NCBI GenBank assembly: GCA_021779735.1
Contig: JAJYAC010000009.1
Coordinates: 1 to 47,362 of the forward strand
Reading direction: 5' to 3'
Source of the DNA: Actinomycetes bacterium
GTDB taxonomy: Bacteria; Actinomycetota; Acidimicrobiia; Acidimicrobiales; RAAP-2
Length of the DNA stretch: 47,362 nt
In this document: in pieces, positions 1 through 6,390 of the stretch
Numbering within the stretch: the stretch's first letter is position 1
How the letters are laid out: every line of letters begins with the position of its first letter
Position numbers and translations under genes: made by a program
The notes under the pieces: generated by a model
Told to the model about the DNA's origin: nothing
Database searches by the model: none
Seen by the model: only the letters and a program-made list of their open reading frames with translations

Positions 1-74
1 GACATTGGCCACTGTCGGCCCATGGGGATTCCACTCAACCATTCCACAAGGCTAGAAGTCGACACGCTCACCAG

Positions 75-121
75 GGTGGGGCCATTTCAGATGCGCACGG
101 TGGGGCCAGATTGACTTGACA
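75..121. mobile_element. Probable terminal end of an IS21-like insertion sequence
   Basis: The 10-base word GGTGGGGCCA occurs twice in direct orientation (75-84 and 99-108), 24 bases apart, and the stretch ends in TTGACA at 116-121. Repeated short blocks near the tip and a terminal ACA are usual for IS21-family ends, and such ends often supply an outward -35 box. The transposase genes would lie left of the window, so the assignment rests on the terminus alone. It could instead be an unrelated short repeat. Confidence 0.3.
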
Positions 122-619
122 TTCCCAAGCGCTTCAGTGGATGTTCTTCCAGATGTCCTGCCACTGCCAACTGGCACACCATCTTCCGATCTGCTCACAC
201 CACTTCCCGGCGATGACGAGATGCGAAGGGACGCTGGGCGAGGAGTTGGGCCGGGACGGCGGCGAATCGATCGGTTCGTCGAGGAACGTGCGATTCATCT
301 AGCAAGAACCTACATGGAAGCTAATGGTTGGAGGCTCCTGCGGGATTGTCAGGCTCTTGGTGTGGGGTTTGACTTGGAGTTCGAGAAGGGCGGCACAATC
401 CGGCACGTCGAGGTCAAGGGAGTCGGGGGATCTCGTCTCGCGTTCAACATGACAGCACTTGAGTGGCGCCGTGTGCTGGAGGATAGGGAGTTCTTCGTGA
501 TCGCGGTGACAAGTGTGCTCGACCCAAGTTCTACCCACGTTCATGTACTGACGAGGAACACCTTGCAGGATGCCGATCGAAGTCCGGTGCAGTACCGGCT
601 GAATGTCCGCCTGCCCTAG
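116..619 (+). CDS. DUF3883-domain protein, probably the 3' fragment of a larger gene
   Basis: The last hundred residues match the DUF3883 pattern: an amphipathic helix ending in ANGW, then GFDLEF, a strand ending HVEVKG, a T-x-x-E-W helix and a FFVIAVTSV strand. The G-x-D ... E-V-K arrangement resembles a PD-(D/E)xK nuclease-like core. DUF3883 usually forms the C-terminus of long proteins, many of them linked to defence or helicase modules. The Pro-rich first fifty residues look like an interdomain linker. The frame opens just after a TAG at 53-55. The first usable start is a TTG lying inside the putative IS end, and an ATG at 221 is the alternative; neither has a ribosome site. I infer that an insertion removed the 5' part. 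It could also be a short functional gene read from an IS-derived promoter (TTGACA 116-121, GATGTT 140-145). Confidence 0.5.
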   Translation: MTFPSASVDVLPDVLPLPTGTPSSDLLTPLPGDDEMRRDAGRGVGPGRRRIDRFVEERAIHLARTYMEANGWRLLRDCQALGVGFDLEFEKGGTIRHVEVKGVGGSRLAFNMTALEWRRVLEDREFFVIAVTSVLDPSSTHVHVLTRNTLQDADRSPVQYRLNVRLP

Positions 620-723
620 AACGGTAGGCAGCGGGTGACAGCTACGGCCGCGGCCGGGGCTACTTGCTGGTTGCAGCACGCGCGCCGAAACTTGTGCCCA
701 CAAGAGTGTTGAGTGGCTCGGCG

Positions 724-954
724 TCATACCTCGTGTGCAGCGGCATCCAACTTCGCCCAGAACACGAGTTCCCCGCCCCGGAACGCATACGCCCAATCAC
801 GTGCACCCTTGACATCGTCTTCGGAAAGTCTCGACGAGAGGCTTGCGACTCCTCGGGCCGCCTGAACCTCTTCTTCTTTCGAGTGCGCTCGAAGCAGTTT
901 CACGTAGCACCACGACAGGTTGCATACCTCTAGTCGCCTCTGGAATTCAGTCAT
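724..954 (-). CDS. Small hypothetical protein of the integrated element
   Basis: I do not recognise this 76-residue protein. It begins MTEFQRRLEVCNLSWCYVKL, has a charged helical middle rich in Glu and Ala, and ends with a W-rich part containing GARDWAYAFRGG and LVFWAKL. The support for a real gene is the strong ribosome site AAAGGGAAGGACC directly before the ATG. The gene lies downstream of the integrase on the same strand, with 92 bases between them. No Cys pairs, membrane segments or DNA-binding motif are visible beyond the predicted helices. It is convergent with the DUF3883 fragment. Small orphan genes like this are common cargo in integrated elements. The reading frame also stays open upstream of the ATG, but that part is Arg-rich shadow sequence of the integrase. 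Confidence 0.5.
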   Translation of the reverse strand: MTEFQRRLEVCNLSWCYVKLLRAHSKEEEVQAARGVASLSSRLSEDDVKGARDWAYAFRGGELVFWAKLDAAAHEV

Positions 955-1046
955 TGGTCCTTCCCTCTTTGGGTGAGTCTTGAGCACGGTTGCTCTCCTT
1001 GCACAGTCGAGGGAATGTGCCGCTGGGCAATCGTGGCAATTTACGA

Positions 1047-2570
1047 CTAGACACACTCGGAGGCCCTCATACCCTGGGGAATCGTGTCGGCACCGGTGCG
1101 GTAGTAGCGCCGCTGGGTGTAGTCGACTGTGGCGTGCCCCATGCAGTGGCTGATGAGCTCGTCGGGATACCCGTGGCGCTTGGCCCAGGTGGCGAAGTGG
1201 TGCCGCAGGTTCTCGAAGGGGAAGTTCGGGGTGTCTGGCCACCCCTCCGCCCGGGCGGCGGCGTTGAGGTACATCGTCTTGCGGAAGTGGTCGCGACTCC
1301 ACCAGTCCTGGTCCTGCCAGCGCGTGCCCCGTGAGGGACGTCGTGGGTCCAGGGGCACCTGGACGAAGCGGTGGTCGCCGGCGGGAAAGAGCAGCGCGTG
1401 GGGACCCTGCTCGGGCCCGAAGCGCTCGAGCAGCTCAGCACAGCGCGCGGCCATTGGCTCTACGAGGCTCGCGGGGTAGATCGTCCAGCGCTCCTTCTTG
1501 GACTTGGGCGCCTTACCCGAGGCGCGCTCCTCGGGCGGGGCGATGTAGGGCGTGGAGCCCTTCCACTCGACTGTCTCGAAGATGTTGATCAGGCGGCGCC
1601 CGGGATCGATGGCGTAGCCGTGGGGGAGGTGGATGAGGGCCTCGCGCCGCGCCACCCGACTGGTGGGGTTGAGCGTGAGGTCCTCCTCGATCGCCGAGAG
1701 GACCTCGGCGAGCGGGCGCACCACACTCGTCACCGTGAGGGCCACCCCTTCGCCGAAGCGGGGTCCGCACTTGCCCATGGTCTGGGTGAACAGCCAGCCC
1801 CATTCCCGGTCGACCGTGACGTTCGTCGTCGGCCGGCCGTCGTGGTAGGCCTGGGTCGAGCACCCGACCTCCTGCATCGAGGTGGACAGGGACTCCACCT
1901 GGTCGGTCGAGGGGCGCTCCTTCATGGGCACGTAGTGGACGCTCTCACCTTGTCTCGTGGCGCGCACGCGGAACTCCACTCCCTCCATCGGGTCCTCGTC
2001 GCGCGAGAGCCACAGCGGCTTGCGGTGCGCCAGGGTGACGAGGCTGCGTAGGAGGCTGCCGAGGTCGGCGACGCGCTCGGCTCCGCAGGTCTGACGCGCC
2101 CGGTTCAGCACCGCGAGGGAGTGCTCGGGGCTCCAGTCCGCTACCTCGAGGTCGCCGATGAGCGGGCGCACGTAGAGGCGCATCAGGCACTCGTTCTTCT
2201 CGATGGTCCCGCGCTCCCGCCCCTTGCTGGACAGTTCCTCGAGCCGTCGGTCGCACAGCGCGTTCATCGTGCGCTCGCCCCGCCGCGTCGGGCTCGTCTG
2301 GTGCTTGGCCCAGCGCACCATCTGGTCGAAGAGCTCGTCGGCCTCGCGTCGCGAGCAGGCGGTCTCCGGGTCGATGCCACGGCCAGTGAACCTCACAGCC
2401 TGGCTCGCGGCGAGGTGCTCGCGCGGCACGGGCGCGCTGGTGCGCTCGACCTGGCCGGCCGCGACGACGCGGAAGTAGGGCTTCGCCATCGTGGGCGCGT
2501 AGAGCTTGACGCCGCGGTCGCTGCGCAGCGGCGGGCGCCGCGTGGTGCCGGTAGATCCCTTGGCCGGCAT
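1047..2570 (-). CDS. Tyrosine recombinase (phage-type integrase)
   Basis: This 507-residue site-specific recombinase integrates and excises the element. The N-terminal part (about 70-210) contains the SAM-like core-binding helices. The C-terminal catalytic part shows the active-site pattern: Arg271 in CGPRFGEG, Arg456 in NLRHHFAT, His479 in CMGH and the nucleophile Tyr489 or Tyr490 in QRRYYR. The box II His that usually precedes the second Arg by three residues is Glu453 here, a deviation worth noting. Its ATG overlaps the excisionase stop (TGATG), so the two are translationally coupled. The gene reads away from tRNA-Glu, with the excisionase between, which is the standard layout for an element inserted in a tRNA 3' end. 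It is longer than a typical 350-450-residue integrase; the extra length lies in the N-terminal half and in a loop near residue 330. Confidence 0.9.
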   Translation of the reverse strand: MPAKGSTGTTRRPPLRSDRGVKLYAPTMAKPYFRVVAAGQVERTSAPVPREHLAASQAVRFTGRGIDPETACSRREADELFDQMVRWAKHQTSPTRRGERTMNALCDRRLEELSSKGRERGTIEKNECLMRLYVRPLIGDLEVADWSPEHSLAVLNRARQTCGAERVADLGSLLRSLVTLAHRKPLWLSRDEDPMEGVEFRVRATRQGESVHYVPMKERPSTDQVESLSTSMQEVGCSTQAYHDGRPTTNVTVDREWGWLFTQTMGKCGPRFGEGVALTVTSVVRPLAEVLSAIEEDLTLNPTSRVARREALIHLPHGYAIDPGRRLINIFETVEWKGSTPYIAPPEERASGKAPKSKKERWTIYPASLVEPMAARCAELLERFGPEQGPHALLFPAGDHRFVQVPLDPRRPSRGTRWQDQDWWSRDHFRKTMYLNAAARAEGWPDTPNFPFENLRHHFATWAKRHGYPDELISHCMGHATVDYTQRRYYRTGADTIPQGMRASECV

Positions 2571-2911
2571 CAGCGGGCCCTCCGGCGGGGCTGGGCGCGC
2601 TTGGCCGGCGGCAGGGCCGCCGGGAGGTCCGGAACGTCCGCGTCGAGCTCGAGTTCGAGTTCGAGTTCGAGTTCGAGCTCGCTGGCGTGCACCATGTGGG
2701 CCTCCTCGAAGGCCCGGATGTCGGACTCACGGAAGCCCATTCGGCGTGCTTGGCCGTTGGCCTGGCGCAGCAGGACCAGGGCCCGGGGAAAGTCGGGGCT
2801 CTTGATGAGCGTGTAGATCGAGTTGCGCGCGATTGGCCAGCGCTCGATGAGCTCGGGCACCGTGAGGAACCGGTCGGGAAAGGCGTGGCTGGTGGTGGCT
2901 GTCGTGTTCAT
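2570..2911 (-). CDS. Excisionase-like small DNA-binding protein (winged HTH_17/AlpA type)
   Basis: A 113-residue protein whose first 70 residues form a MerR-like winged helix: FLTVPELIERWPIARNSIY, then a wing region ending in GFRESDIRAFEEA. Such proteins direct the integrase toward excision or act as AlpA-type regulators. The ATG chosen begins MNTTATTS and is preceded by AGGA about 15 bases upstream; an in-frame upstream start would add 27 residues without homology. The C-terminus is unusual: a run of alternating Glu-Leu pairs encoded by a hexanucleotide tandem repeat, followed by a Pro- and Arg-rich tail. The stop overlaps the integrase ATG. Function is inferred from the fold and position; a transcriptional regulator of the integrase is the alternative. 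Confidence 0.75.
   Translation of the reverse strand: MNTTATTSHAFPDRFLTVPELIERWPIARNSIYTLIKSPDFPRALVLLRQANGQARRMGFRESDIRAFEEAHMVHASELELELELELELDADVPDLPAALPPAKRAQPRRRAR
2645..2680. repeat. Six-unit hexanucleotide tandem repeat inside the excisionase gene
   Basis: Six consecutive 6-base units, GAGCTC then four copies of GAGTTC then GAGCTC (read on the plus strand), lie in frame and encode the Glu-Leu run near the excisionase C-terminus. Unit gain or loss would keep the frame and only lengthen or shorten the acidic run. Confidence 0.9.
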
Positions 2912-3074
2912 GGACGGGACGGGTTCCTGCCCGCCGTCCGCGTGCACTCGTGGCAGTAATGGGACCTCCTGGGACGTCCTGGGCCCGCACAAGTTATGGA
3001 AGAAGCTATGGAAGTGGTCGCCGTGGCCGGGAGCGGTCGCAGATATACGTGCTCTGACCAGGAAGGAAGGAGAG
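2912..3074. other. Intergenic region between excisionase and tRNA-Glu
   Basis: This 163-base stretch should contain the promoter of the xis-int pair and the recombination core. It is less GC-rich than the flanks and holds two near copies of TATGGAAG (around 2996 and 3008), possibly arm-type binding sites. No gene is visible. Confidence 0.4.
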
Positions 3075-3100
3075 CACCCCCAACGGGATTCGAACCCGTG
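3075..3100. other. Predicted attachment-site core in the 3' end of tRNA-Glu
   Basis: The recombinase and excisionase lie just beyond the 3' end of this tRNA and read away from it, and T-arm/acceptor sequences are the usual crossover sites for tyrosine recombinases. The tRNA is intact, as expected when the incoming element restores its 3' end. No second copy of the T-arm/acceptor sequence is visible between 1 and 3074, so the other att site would be left of the window. The exact core cannot be set from one end. Confidence 0.35.
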
Positions 3101-3147
3101 CCGCCACCTTGAAAGGGTGGTGTCCTAGGCCGCTAGACGATGGGGGC
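3075..3147 (-). tRNA. tRNA-Glu (anticodon TTC)
   Basis: A complete cloverleaf is visible on the minus strand. The acceptor arm is GCCCCCA with TGGGGGT (including one G-U closing pair). The anticodon stem CCACC/GGTGG encloses the loop CTTTCAA, giving TTC, and the T-arm contains GGTTCGAATCC. The CCA end is not encoded. It lies 23 bases downstream of tRNA-Pro and probably shares its transcript. Its 3' end faces the integrase. Confidence 0.95.
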
Positions 3148-3170
3148 CTACTGTCCCATGTCGTGCATGG

Positions 3171-3248
3171 TGGTCGGGCTGCCCGGATTTGAACCGGGGA
3201 CCTCTGCGTCCCGAACGCAGCGCGCTAACCAAACTGCGCTACAGCCCG
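3171..3248 (-). tRNA. tRNA-Pro (anticodon CGG)
   Basis: Minus-strand cloverleaf. The acceptor is CGGGCTG with CAGCCCG, the discriminator is A, and CCA is encoded at 3171-3173. The anticodon stem CTGCG/CGCAG holds the loop TTCGGGA, giving CGG. The T-arm contains GGTTCAAATCC. It is the first gene of a Pro-Glu tRNA pair. Confidence 0.95.
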
Positions 3249-3273
3249 CGGCAGGTTTCCCCGCAGCCCGACA

Positions 3274-3303
3274 ATCCTACTCGGCGCCGCGCGCCTCAGC
3301 CAA
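3274..3303 (-). promoter_or_regulatory. Promoter of the tRNA-Pro/tRNA-Glu pair
   Basis: On the minus strand TTGGCT (3303-3298) and TAGGAT (3279-3274) are separated by 18 bases, and the -10 ends 25 bases before the tRNA-Pro 5' end. The -35 falls inside the last codons of the corC-like gene. Confidence 0.45.
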
Positions 3304-4117
3304 CGGCCTCGTCCTCGGGTGCGTGGCGCTCGACGACTATCTCGCTGATGCGCCTCTTTTCGAGGGACTGGACCCGCAAGGTCCACTCACCGAAGGGGTA
3401 GGTCGCCCCCTCGCTCGGGATTTCGCCCGCGAGGTCCAGGAGAAATCCGGCGATCGTGACGTACTCCCCTTCGGGCACGGCGAGGCCAATCTCCTCTTCG
3501 ACCTTGTCGACGTGCGTCTGGCCGTCGACCAGCCAGCGATTCTCGCGAATGCGCACGATGGGCACCTCGTCGTCCTCGTCGAACTCGTCACTCCAGTCGC
3601 CGACGAGTTGCTCAAGGATGTCGCGGATGGAGACTACGCCCGCGACGCCGCCGTGTTCGTCGAGCACGAGGGCGAAGGTGCGACGTTGCTCACGCATCTC
3701 GGCGAGACTCTCGAGCAGGTCGAGCGTCTCAGGTAAGAGGAGAGGGCGGCGGATCTTTCGACCGATCTCGCTCGCGGTTGGCAACGACACGCCGATGTGA
3801 CGTTTCGCCGTCGTGGAGCGAAAGAGGTCGTTGACGAAGAGCACCCCCGTCACCTCATCGAGGTCACTTCCGACCACCGGAAAGCACGAGTGCCCCGTGT
3901 CGCGCACGGCGTCGGCGACCGCTTCGGGCGTGACCGGGAAGGTCAGGTAGGCCACGTCGACGCGCGGAGTCATGACGTCGCGCAACTCGAGCTTGCTCAG
4001 CTGGTCGACGCGCGCGTGGATGGCCTCGGCCTCGGGGGTGGGAGTGGGAGCGTCCTCGCGCCCGCGCAGTTTCGCGCGGAACCGCGCGAGAGACGACGGG
4101 GGAGGCTGGTCGTTCAC
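3296..4117 (-). CDS. CorC/HlyC-family CBS-domain protein, soluble form
   Basis: This 273-residue protein has two CBS domains followed by a CorC_HlyC (transporter-associated) domain. The first CBS starts at the family signature LRDVMTPRVDV (about 45-55). The second contains RRTFALVLDEHGGVAGVVSIRDILEQLVGD (about 145-175). The C-terminal domain begins near WLVDGQTHVDKVEEEIG. There is no DUF21 membrane domain, so it resembles soluble CorC rather than full-length hemolysin-C-type Mg/Co efflux proteins. The family binds adenine nucleotides and modulates divalent cation export; the partner is not in this window. It starts with GTG, overlapping by four bases (GTGA) the stop of the upstream receiver protein, so the two are translated together. 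The 3' end carries the tRNA-Pro promoter. Confidence 0.85.
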   Translation of the reverse strand: MNDQPPPSSLARFRAKLRGREDAPTPTPEAEAIHARVDQLSKLELRDVMTPRVDVAYLTFPVTPEAVADAVRDTGHSCFPVVGSDLDEVTGVLFVNDLFRSTTAKRHIGVSLPTASEIGRKIRRPLLLPETLDLLESLAEMREQRRTFALVLDEHGGVAGVVSIRDILEQLVGDWSDEFDEDDEVPIVRIRENRWLVDGQTHVDKVEEEIGLAVPEGEYVTIAGFLLDLAGEIPSEGATYPFGEWTLRVQSLEKRRISEIVVERHAPEDEAVG

Positions 4118-4536
4118 CGCGAGGCGGCGCGAACCGTGCTCGGACGCAGGGCGTCGTCTTCGTAGGCGCCACCGTCGAGCAGGGCGCGTACGGCGGCCCG
4201 TACCCGACCGGGGGCGAGGGGCTTGACGAGGAAGCCTTCAGCCCCGCTGCGACGCGCGAGGAAGACGTCGGGACGCCGGTCGAGCAGCATCAGAACGGGC
4301 ACGGCCTCGGCCGCGCCGTAGGACTCCTCGTTGCGCATCTCCAGGCAGATGGCCATGGCTCCCATGGAGCCAATCTGTAGGTCGAGCACCGCGAGGTCGA
4401 TGCCGCCCTCGCGCACGAGGTCGAGTACGTCGGGCCCCGAGGCGGCCTCCTCGATCACGAGATCGGGGCCCTCGAGCATGGTGCGCAGTTCGAGCCGCAG
4501 GGCGGCGAGGTCGCTCGCAATCAGGACAGTGGCCAC
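4114..4536 (-). CDS. Single-domain response regulator (receiver only)
   Basis: A 140-residue CheY-like receiver without an output domain. The phosphoacceptor candidate is Asp52 in DLAVLDLQIG, and the conserved Lys is Lys105 in GFLVKPLAPG. The N-terminal acidic pair is reduced to one Asp (Asp9), and the usual Ser/Thr after strand 4 is Leu (VLMLLDRR), so phosphorylation switching may be weak or absent. I chose GTG at 4536 because TACGCT sits exactly six bases upstream and there is no ribosome site, matching the leaderless pattern seen at other genes here. Its stop overlaps the corC-like start. Pairing with a CBS/CorC protein suggests a role in ion or stress signalling, but no kinase is nearby. 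Confidence 0.75.
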   Translation of the reverse strand: MATVLIASDLAALRLELRTMLEGPDLVIEEAASGPDVLDLVREGGIDLAVLDLQIGSMGAMAICLEMRNEESYGAAEAVPVLMLLDRRPDVFLARRSGAEGFLVKPLAPGRVRAAVRALLDGGAYEDDALRPSTVRAASR

Positions 4537-4542
4537 GCCTAG

Positions 4543-4548
4543 AGCGTA
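4543..4548 (-). promoter_or_regulatory. -10 box of the receiver gene (leaderless)
   Basis: TACGCT lies six bases before the GTG at 4536, with no Shine-Dalgarno between them. Confidence 0.5.
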
Positions 4549-4662
4549 GCGGAGGCCCCCGGGGGTACCAGGGGGCGCGTGGGCGGGGAGAAAATCACAT
4601 CTTGCCTTTGCTCCGTGGGGGTGCTTGACTGGGCGACGCAGAGCCAACCGGGGGGAGGGGCT

Positions 4663-4911
4663 ATGACAGTTGTACGCGTGGCGTGGATGGACCTCGCCGC
4701 TTGTCGCGCCAGTGAGGGTTCGCTCTTCTTTCCGCCGGACGCGAGTGAGCGCAAGGAGGAGCGCCTCGAGCGAGAACTCATGGCCAAGCGGATCTGCCAG
4801 TCCTGCCCGGTGCACGAAGAGTGCCTGGCCGCCGCGCTCGAGCGCCACGAGTCCCACGGCATCTGGGGCGGTCTCAACGAGGTGGAGCGGCGGATCCTCC
4901 AGCGCCACTGA
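4663..4911 (+). CDS. WhiB-family Fe-S transcriptional regulator
   Basis: An 82-residue WhiB-like protein. It carries the four cluster-binding cysteines Cys14, Cys45, Cys48 and Cys54 (spacing C-x30-C-x2-C-x5-C), the GIWGG turn at 66-70 and a short basic tail. WhiB proteins bind a [4Fe-4S] cluster and act with the primary sigma factor at promoters, responding to redox signals in actinobacteria. The start is the ATG preceded by a GGGGGAGGGG ribosome site; upstream in-frame starts lack one. It is transcribed alone. Its last 38 bases overlap the 3' end of the convergent VKOR gene, so antisense interference is possible. The subgroup (WhiB1 or another) cannot be fixed from the sequence alone. Confidence 0.92.
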   Translation: MTVVRVAWMDLAACRASEGSLFFPPDASERKEERLERELMAKRICQSCPVHEECLAAALERHESHGIWGGLNEVERRILQRH

Positions 4912-5365
4912 CCCAGCCCAGCTGGCTTGGCGCGACGCTCACCATGACGCCAAAGAGGGCGAAGGTCGCCACGTGCACTCCCGTGCACCACAGGCAGATG
5001 TGGTCGATGATGAGAAGCTCCGCCGCGACGAGCCAGAGCACGAAGGCCATCGAGATCACCACGAGGATGAAGCGCGTCACGTGCACCCAGTAGGAGCGCG
5101 CGCGCCAGGCCCACGGCGAGGTCAGAGCACTCACGACGACGTAGTGCGCGAGGCCGAGCACCGCGACGGGCATCCCCAGGAAGTAGGACTGGGCCGACGT
5201 CGTCACGACGCCGCAGTTGATCACCCCCGTCGATGAGCACGCGAGGTACTGCTTGCCGGCGAAGTGTGCGAAGGCGAGGTAGGCCGAGATCGCCAGGCCG
5301 ATCAGGCTGAGGATCCAGGTGACGACGGGGACCCAGCGGGCAACGGGCTGGGTCGCGCGACTCAC
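4874..5365 (-). CDS. Vitamin K epoxide reductase-family membrane protein
   Basis: A 163-residue integral membrane protein with four to five hydrophobic segments (about 12-35, 62-82, 93-115, 118-145). The VKOR cysteine sets are present: the loop pair Cys43 and Cys51 ([11 protein letters not shown]) and the active-site Cys124-x2-Cys127 (ICLWC). Bacterial VKOR passes electrons from a DsbA-like protein to quinone and so drives disulfide formation outside the membrane. It replaces DsbB in actinobacteria. The GTG start overlaps the stop of the upstream thioredoxin-like gene (GTGA), making that protein the obvious redox partner. The 3' end overlaps whiB by 38 bases in the opposite direction. Confidence 0.9.
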   Translation of the reverse strand: MSRATQPVARWVPVVTWILSLIGLAISAYLAFAHFAGKQYLACSSTGVINCGVVTTSAQSYFLGMPVAVLGLAHYVVVSALTSPWAWRARSYWVHVTRFILVVISMAFVLWLVAAELLIIDHICLWCTGVHVATFALFGVMVSVAPSQLGWVSGAGGSAAPPR

Positions 5366-6303
5366 TTAATGCCCAGGGCCTTCTTTGCCGCCATCACGCC
5401 CGGACTCGAACAGACGTGGCCGGGCTGGTTGTGCGTCAGCGAGCAGAACGTCGCGGTCAGGTAGTTCGCGGTGGCGAGCACGGCGGTGCTGACGGGACTC
5501 GAGGTGTTGGATAGGCCCGCCGCGATGGAGCTACGTGACTGGTTGGCCAGGGTGGCTGGGGTGTAGCTCGAGCCCGAGACCAGGAACTTGTTGCCCACCG
5601 TGATGTAGGGGATGGAGTGGTCCTGGGTTGGCTGCATGCCCGGGATGTACTTCGAGGTGTCGTACTTCTGGAAGTTGGCGGCCTCCACGCCGGTGGGCGT
5701 CTGGAGCTTGGTGTAGAAACTCGCGGCGGGGTCGTAGACGTTGGTGAACTGCTCGATGCTCTTAAAGACCAGGTACTTCGAGGTGTAGGTGGACTTGACG
5801 AAGGTGAAGGTGGGCGTGCCTTGGAAGACCTCGCCCGAGAGGGTCGAGCTCTCCATGTCGCCCAGTCCCGACCACGTGCCAAAGCGGCTGAGCGCGACGA
5901 TGAGCGGCCAACGTTCGGCCGCGCAGAACGGGCAGTACTCGGCCCCGAGGTAGAAGACCTCGGGCAAGGTCGCGCCGGTCGCCGACTTGCCGGTCAGGGC
6001 CGGCGCACCGGCGAGCTTGACGGGCGCGGTCACGGGCACGACGTTCGAGGTGATGCCCACCTTGTTAAAGGCCGAGGCCGGCACCGACGTGAGTTCGGCG
6101 ACGACGGTGGGGTCACTGGCGACGAAGGCGCCGTTGCCCGAAGACGACGGGCCACTCGTGACCTTGATGATGACCAGGGTGGCGACGACCACCACGACGA
6201 GTCCAATGGCGACCCAGGTAAAGAGCCCGGCGGGTCGACCCGAGGCCTTGGCCGAGGGCTTGCGAGCGGCACTGCGATTCTGGGCGGGCGAGGTCTTGGC
6301 CAC
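5362..6303 (-). CDS. Membrane-anchored DUF929 thioredoxin-like protein with CPFC motif
   Basis: A 313-residue protein with a basic N-terminus rich in Lys and Ala, one membrane anchor (about 24-47) and a long exported part. The exported part holds [15 protein letters not shown], whose CxxC (Cys124, Cys127) is a thioredoxin-type active site, and two further cysteines near the end ([14 protein letters not shown]). This matches the DUF929 family. Together with the overlapping VKOR gene it forms a likely disulfide-forming pair, with this protein as the DsbA-like donor. The GTG start is preceded by AAGGAG at short spacing, and a -10 candidate TAAGTT lies at 6330-6335. An upstream TTG would add nine residues. 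Substrates are unknown; secreted surface proteins, such as the one at the right edge, are possible. Confidence 0.75.
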   Translation of the reverse strand: MAKTSPAQNRSAARKPSAKASGRPAGLFTWVAIGLVVVVVATLVIIKVTSGPSSSGNGAFVASDPTVVAELTSVPASAFNKVGITSNVVPVTAPVKLAGAPALTGKSATGATLPEVFYLGAEYCPFCAAERWPLIVALSRFGTWSGLGDMESSTLSGEVFQGTPTFTFVKSTYTSKYLVFKSIEQFTNVYDPAASFYTKLQTPTGVEAANFQKYDTSKYIPGMQPTQDHSIPYITVGNKFLVSGSSYTPATLANQSRSSIAAGLSNTSSPVSTAVLATANYLTATFCSLTHNQPGHVCSSPGVMAAKKALGIK

Positions 6304-6329
6304 GATGCTCCTTGTTGTAGAACCCCACA

Positions 6330-6335
6330 AACTTA
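6330..6335 (-). promoter_or_regulatory. -10 box of the DUF929-VKOR operon
   Basis: TAAGTT on the minus strand, about 26 bases upstream of the GTG, leaves room for a short leader carrying the AAGGAG ribosome site. No clear -35 is visible. Confidence 0.3.
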
Positions 6336-6379
6336 GTGGAAGTCGCCCCGGTGACCCCGTGGGTTAGAAAACTCTTAGG

Positions 6380-6385
6380 TACCTT
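6380..6385 (+). promoter_or_regulatory. -10 box of the Nudix gene (leaderless)
   Basis: TACCTT lies five bases before the ATG, with no ribosome site in between. This is the shortest spacing in the leaderless group and less certain than the others. Confidence 0.35.
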
Positions 6386-6390
6386 GTTCT

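Noticed and set aside
2121-2816. Plus-strand frame with a poly-Ser run over the integrase-excisionase region
   Set aside because: The Ser run is the hexanucleotide repeat read in another frame and strand; no homology.
1-3074. Second copy of the tRNA-Glu 3' end (attL/attR partner)
   Set aside because: I looked for the T-arm and acceptor sequence to the left of the tRNA and saw none; it would be outside the window.
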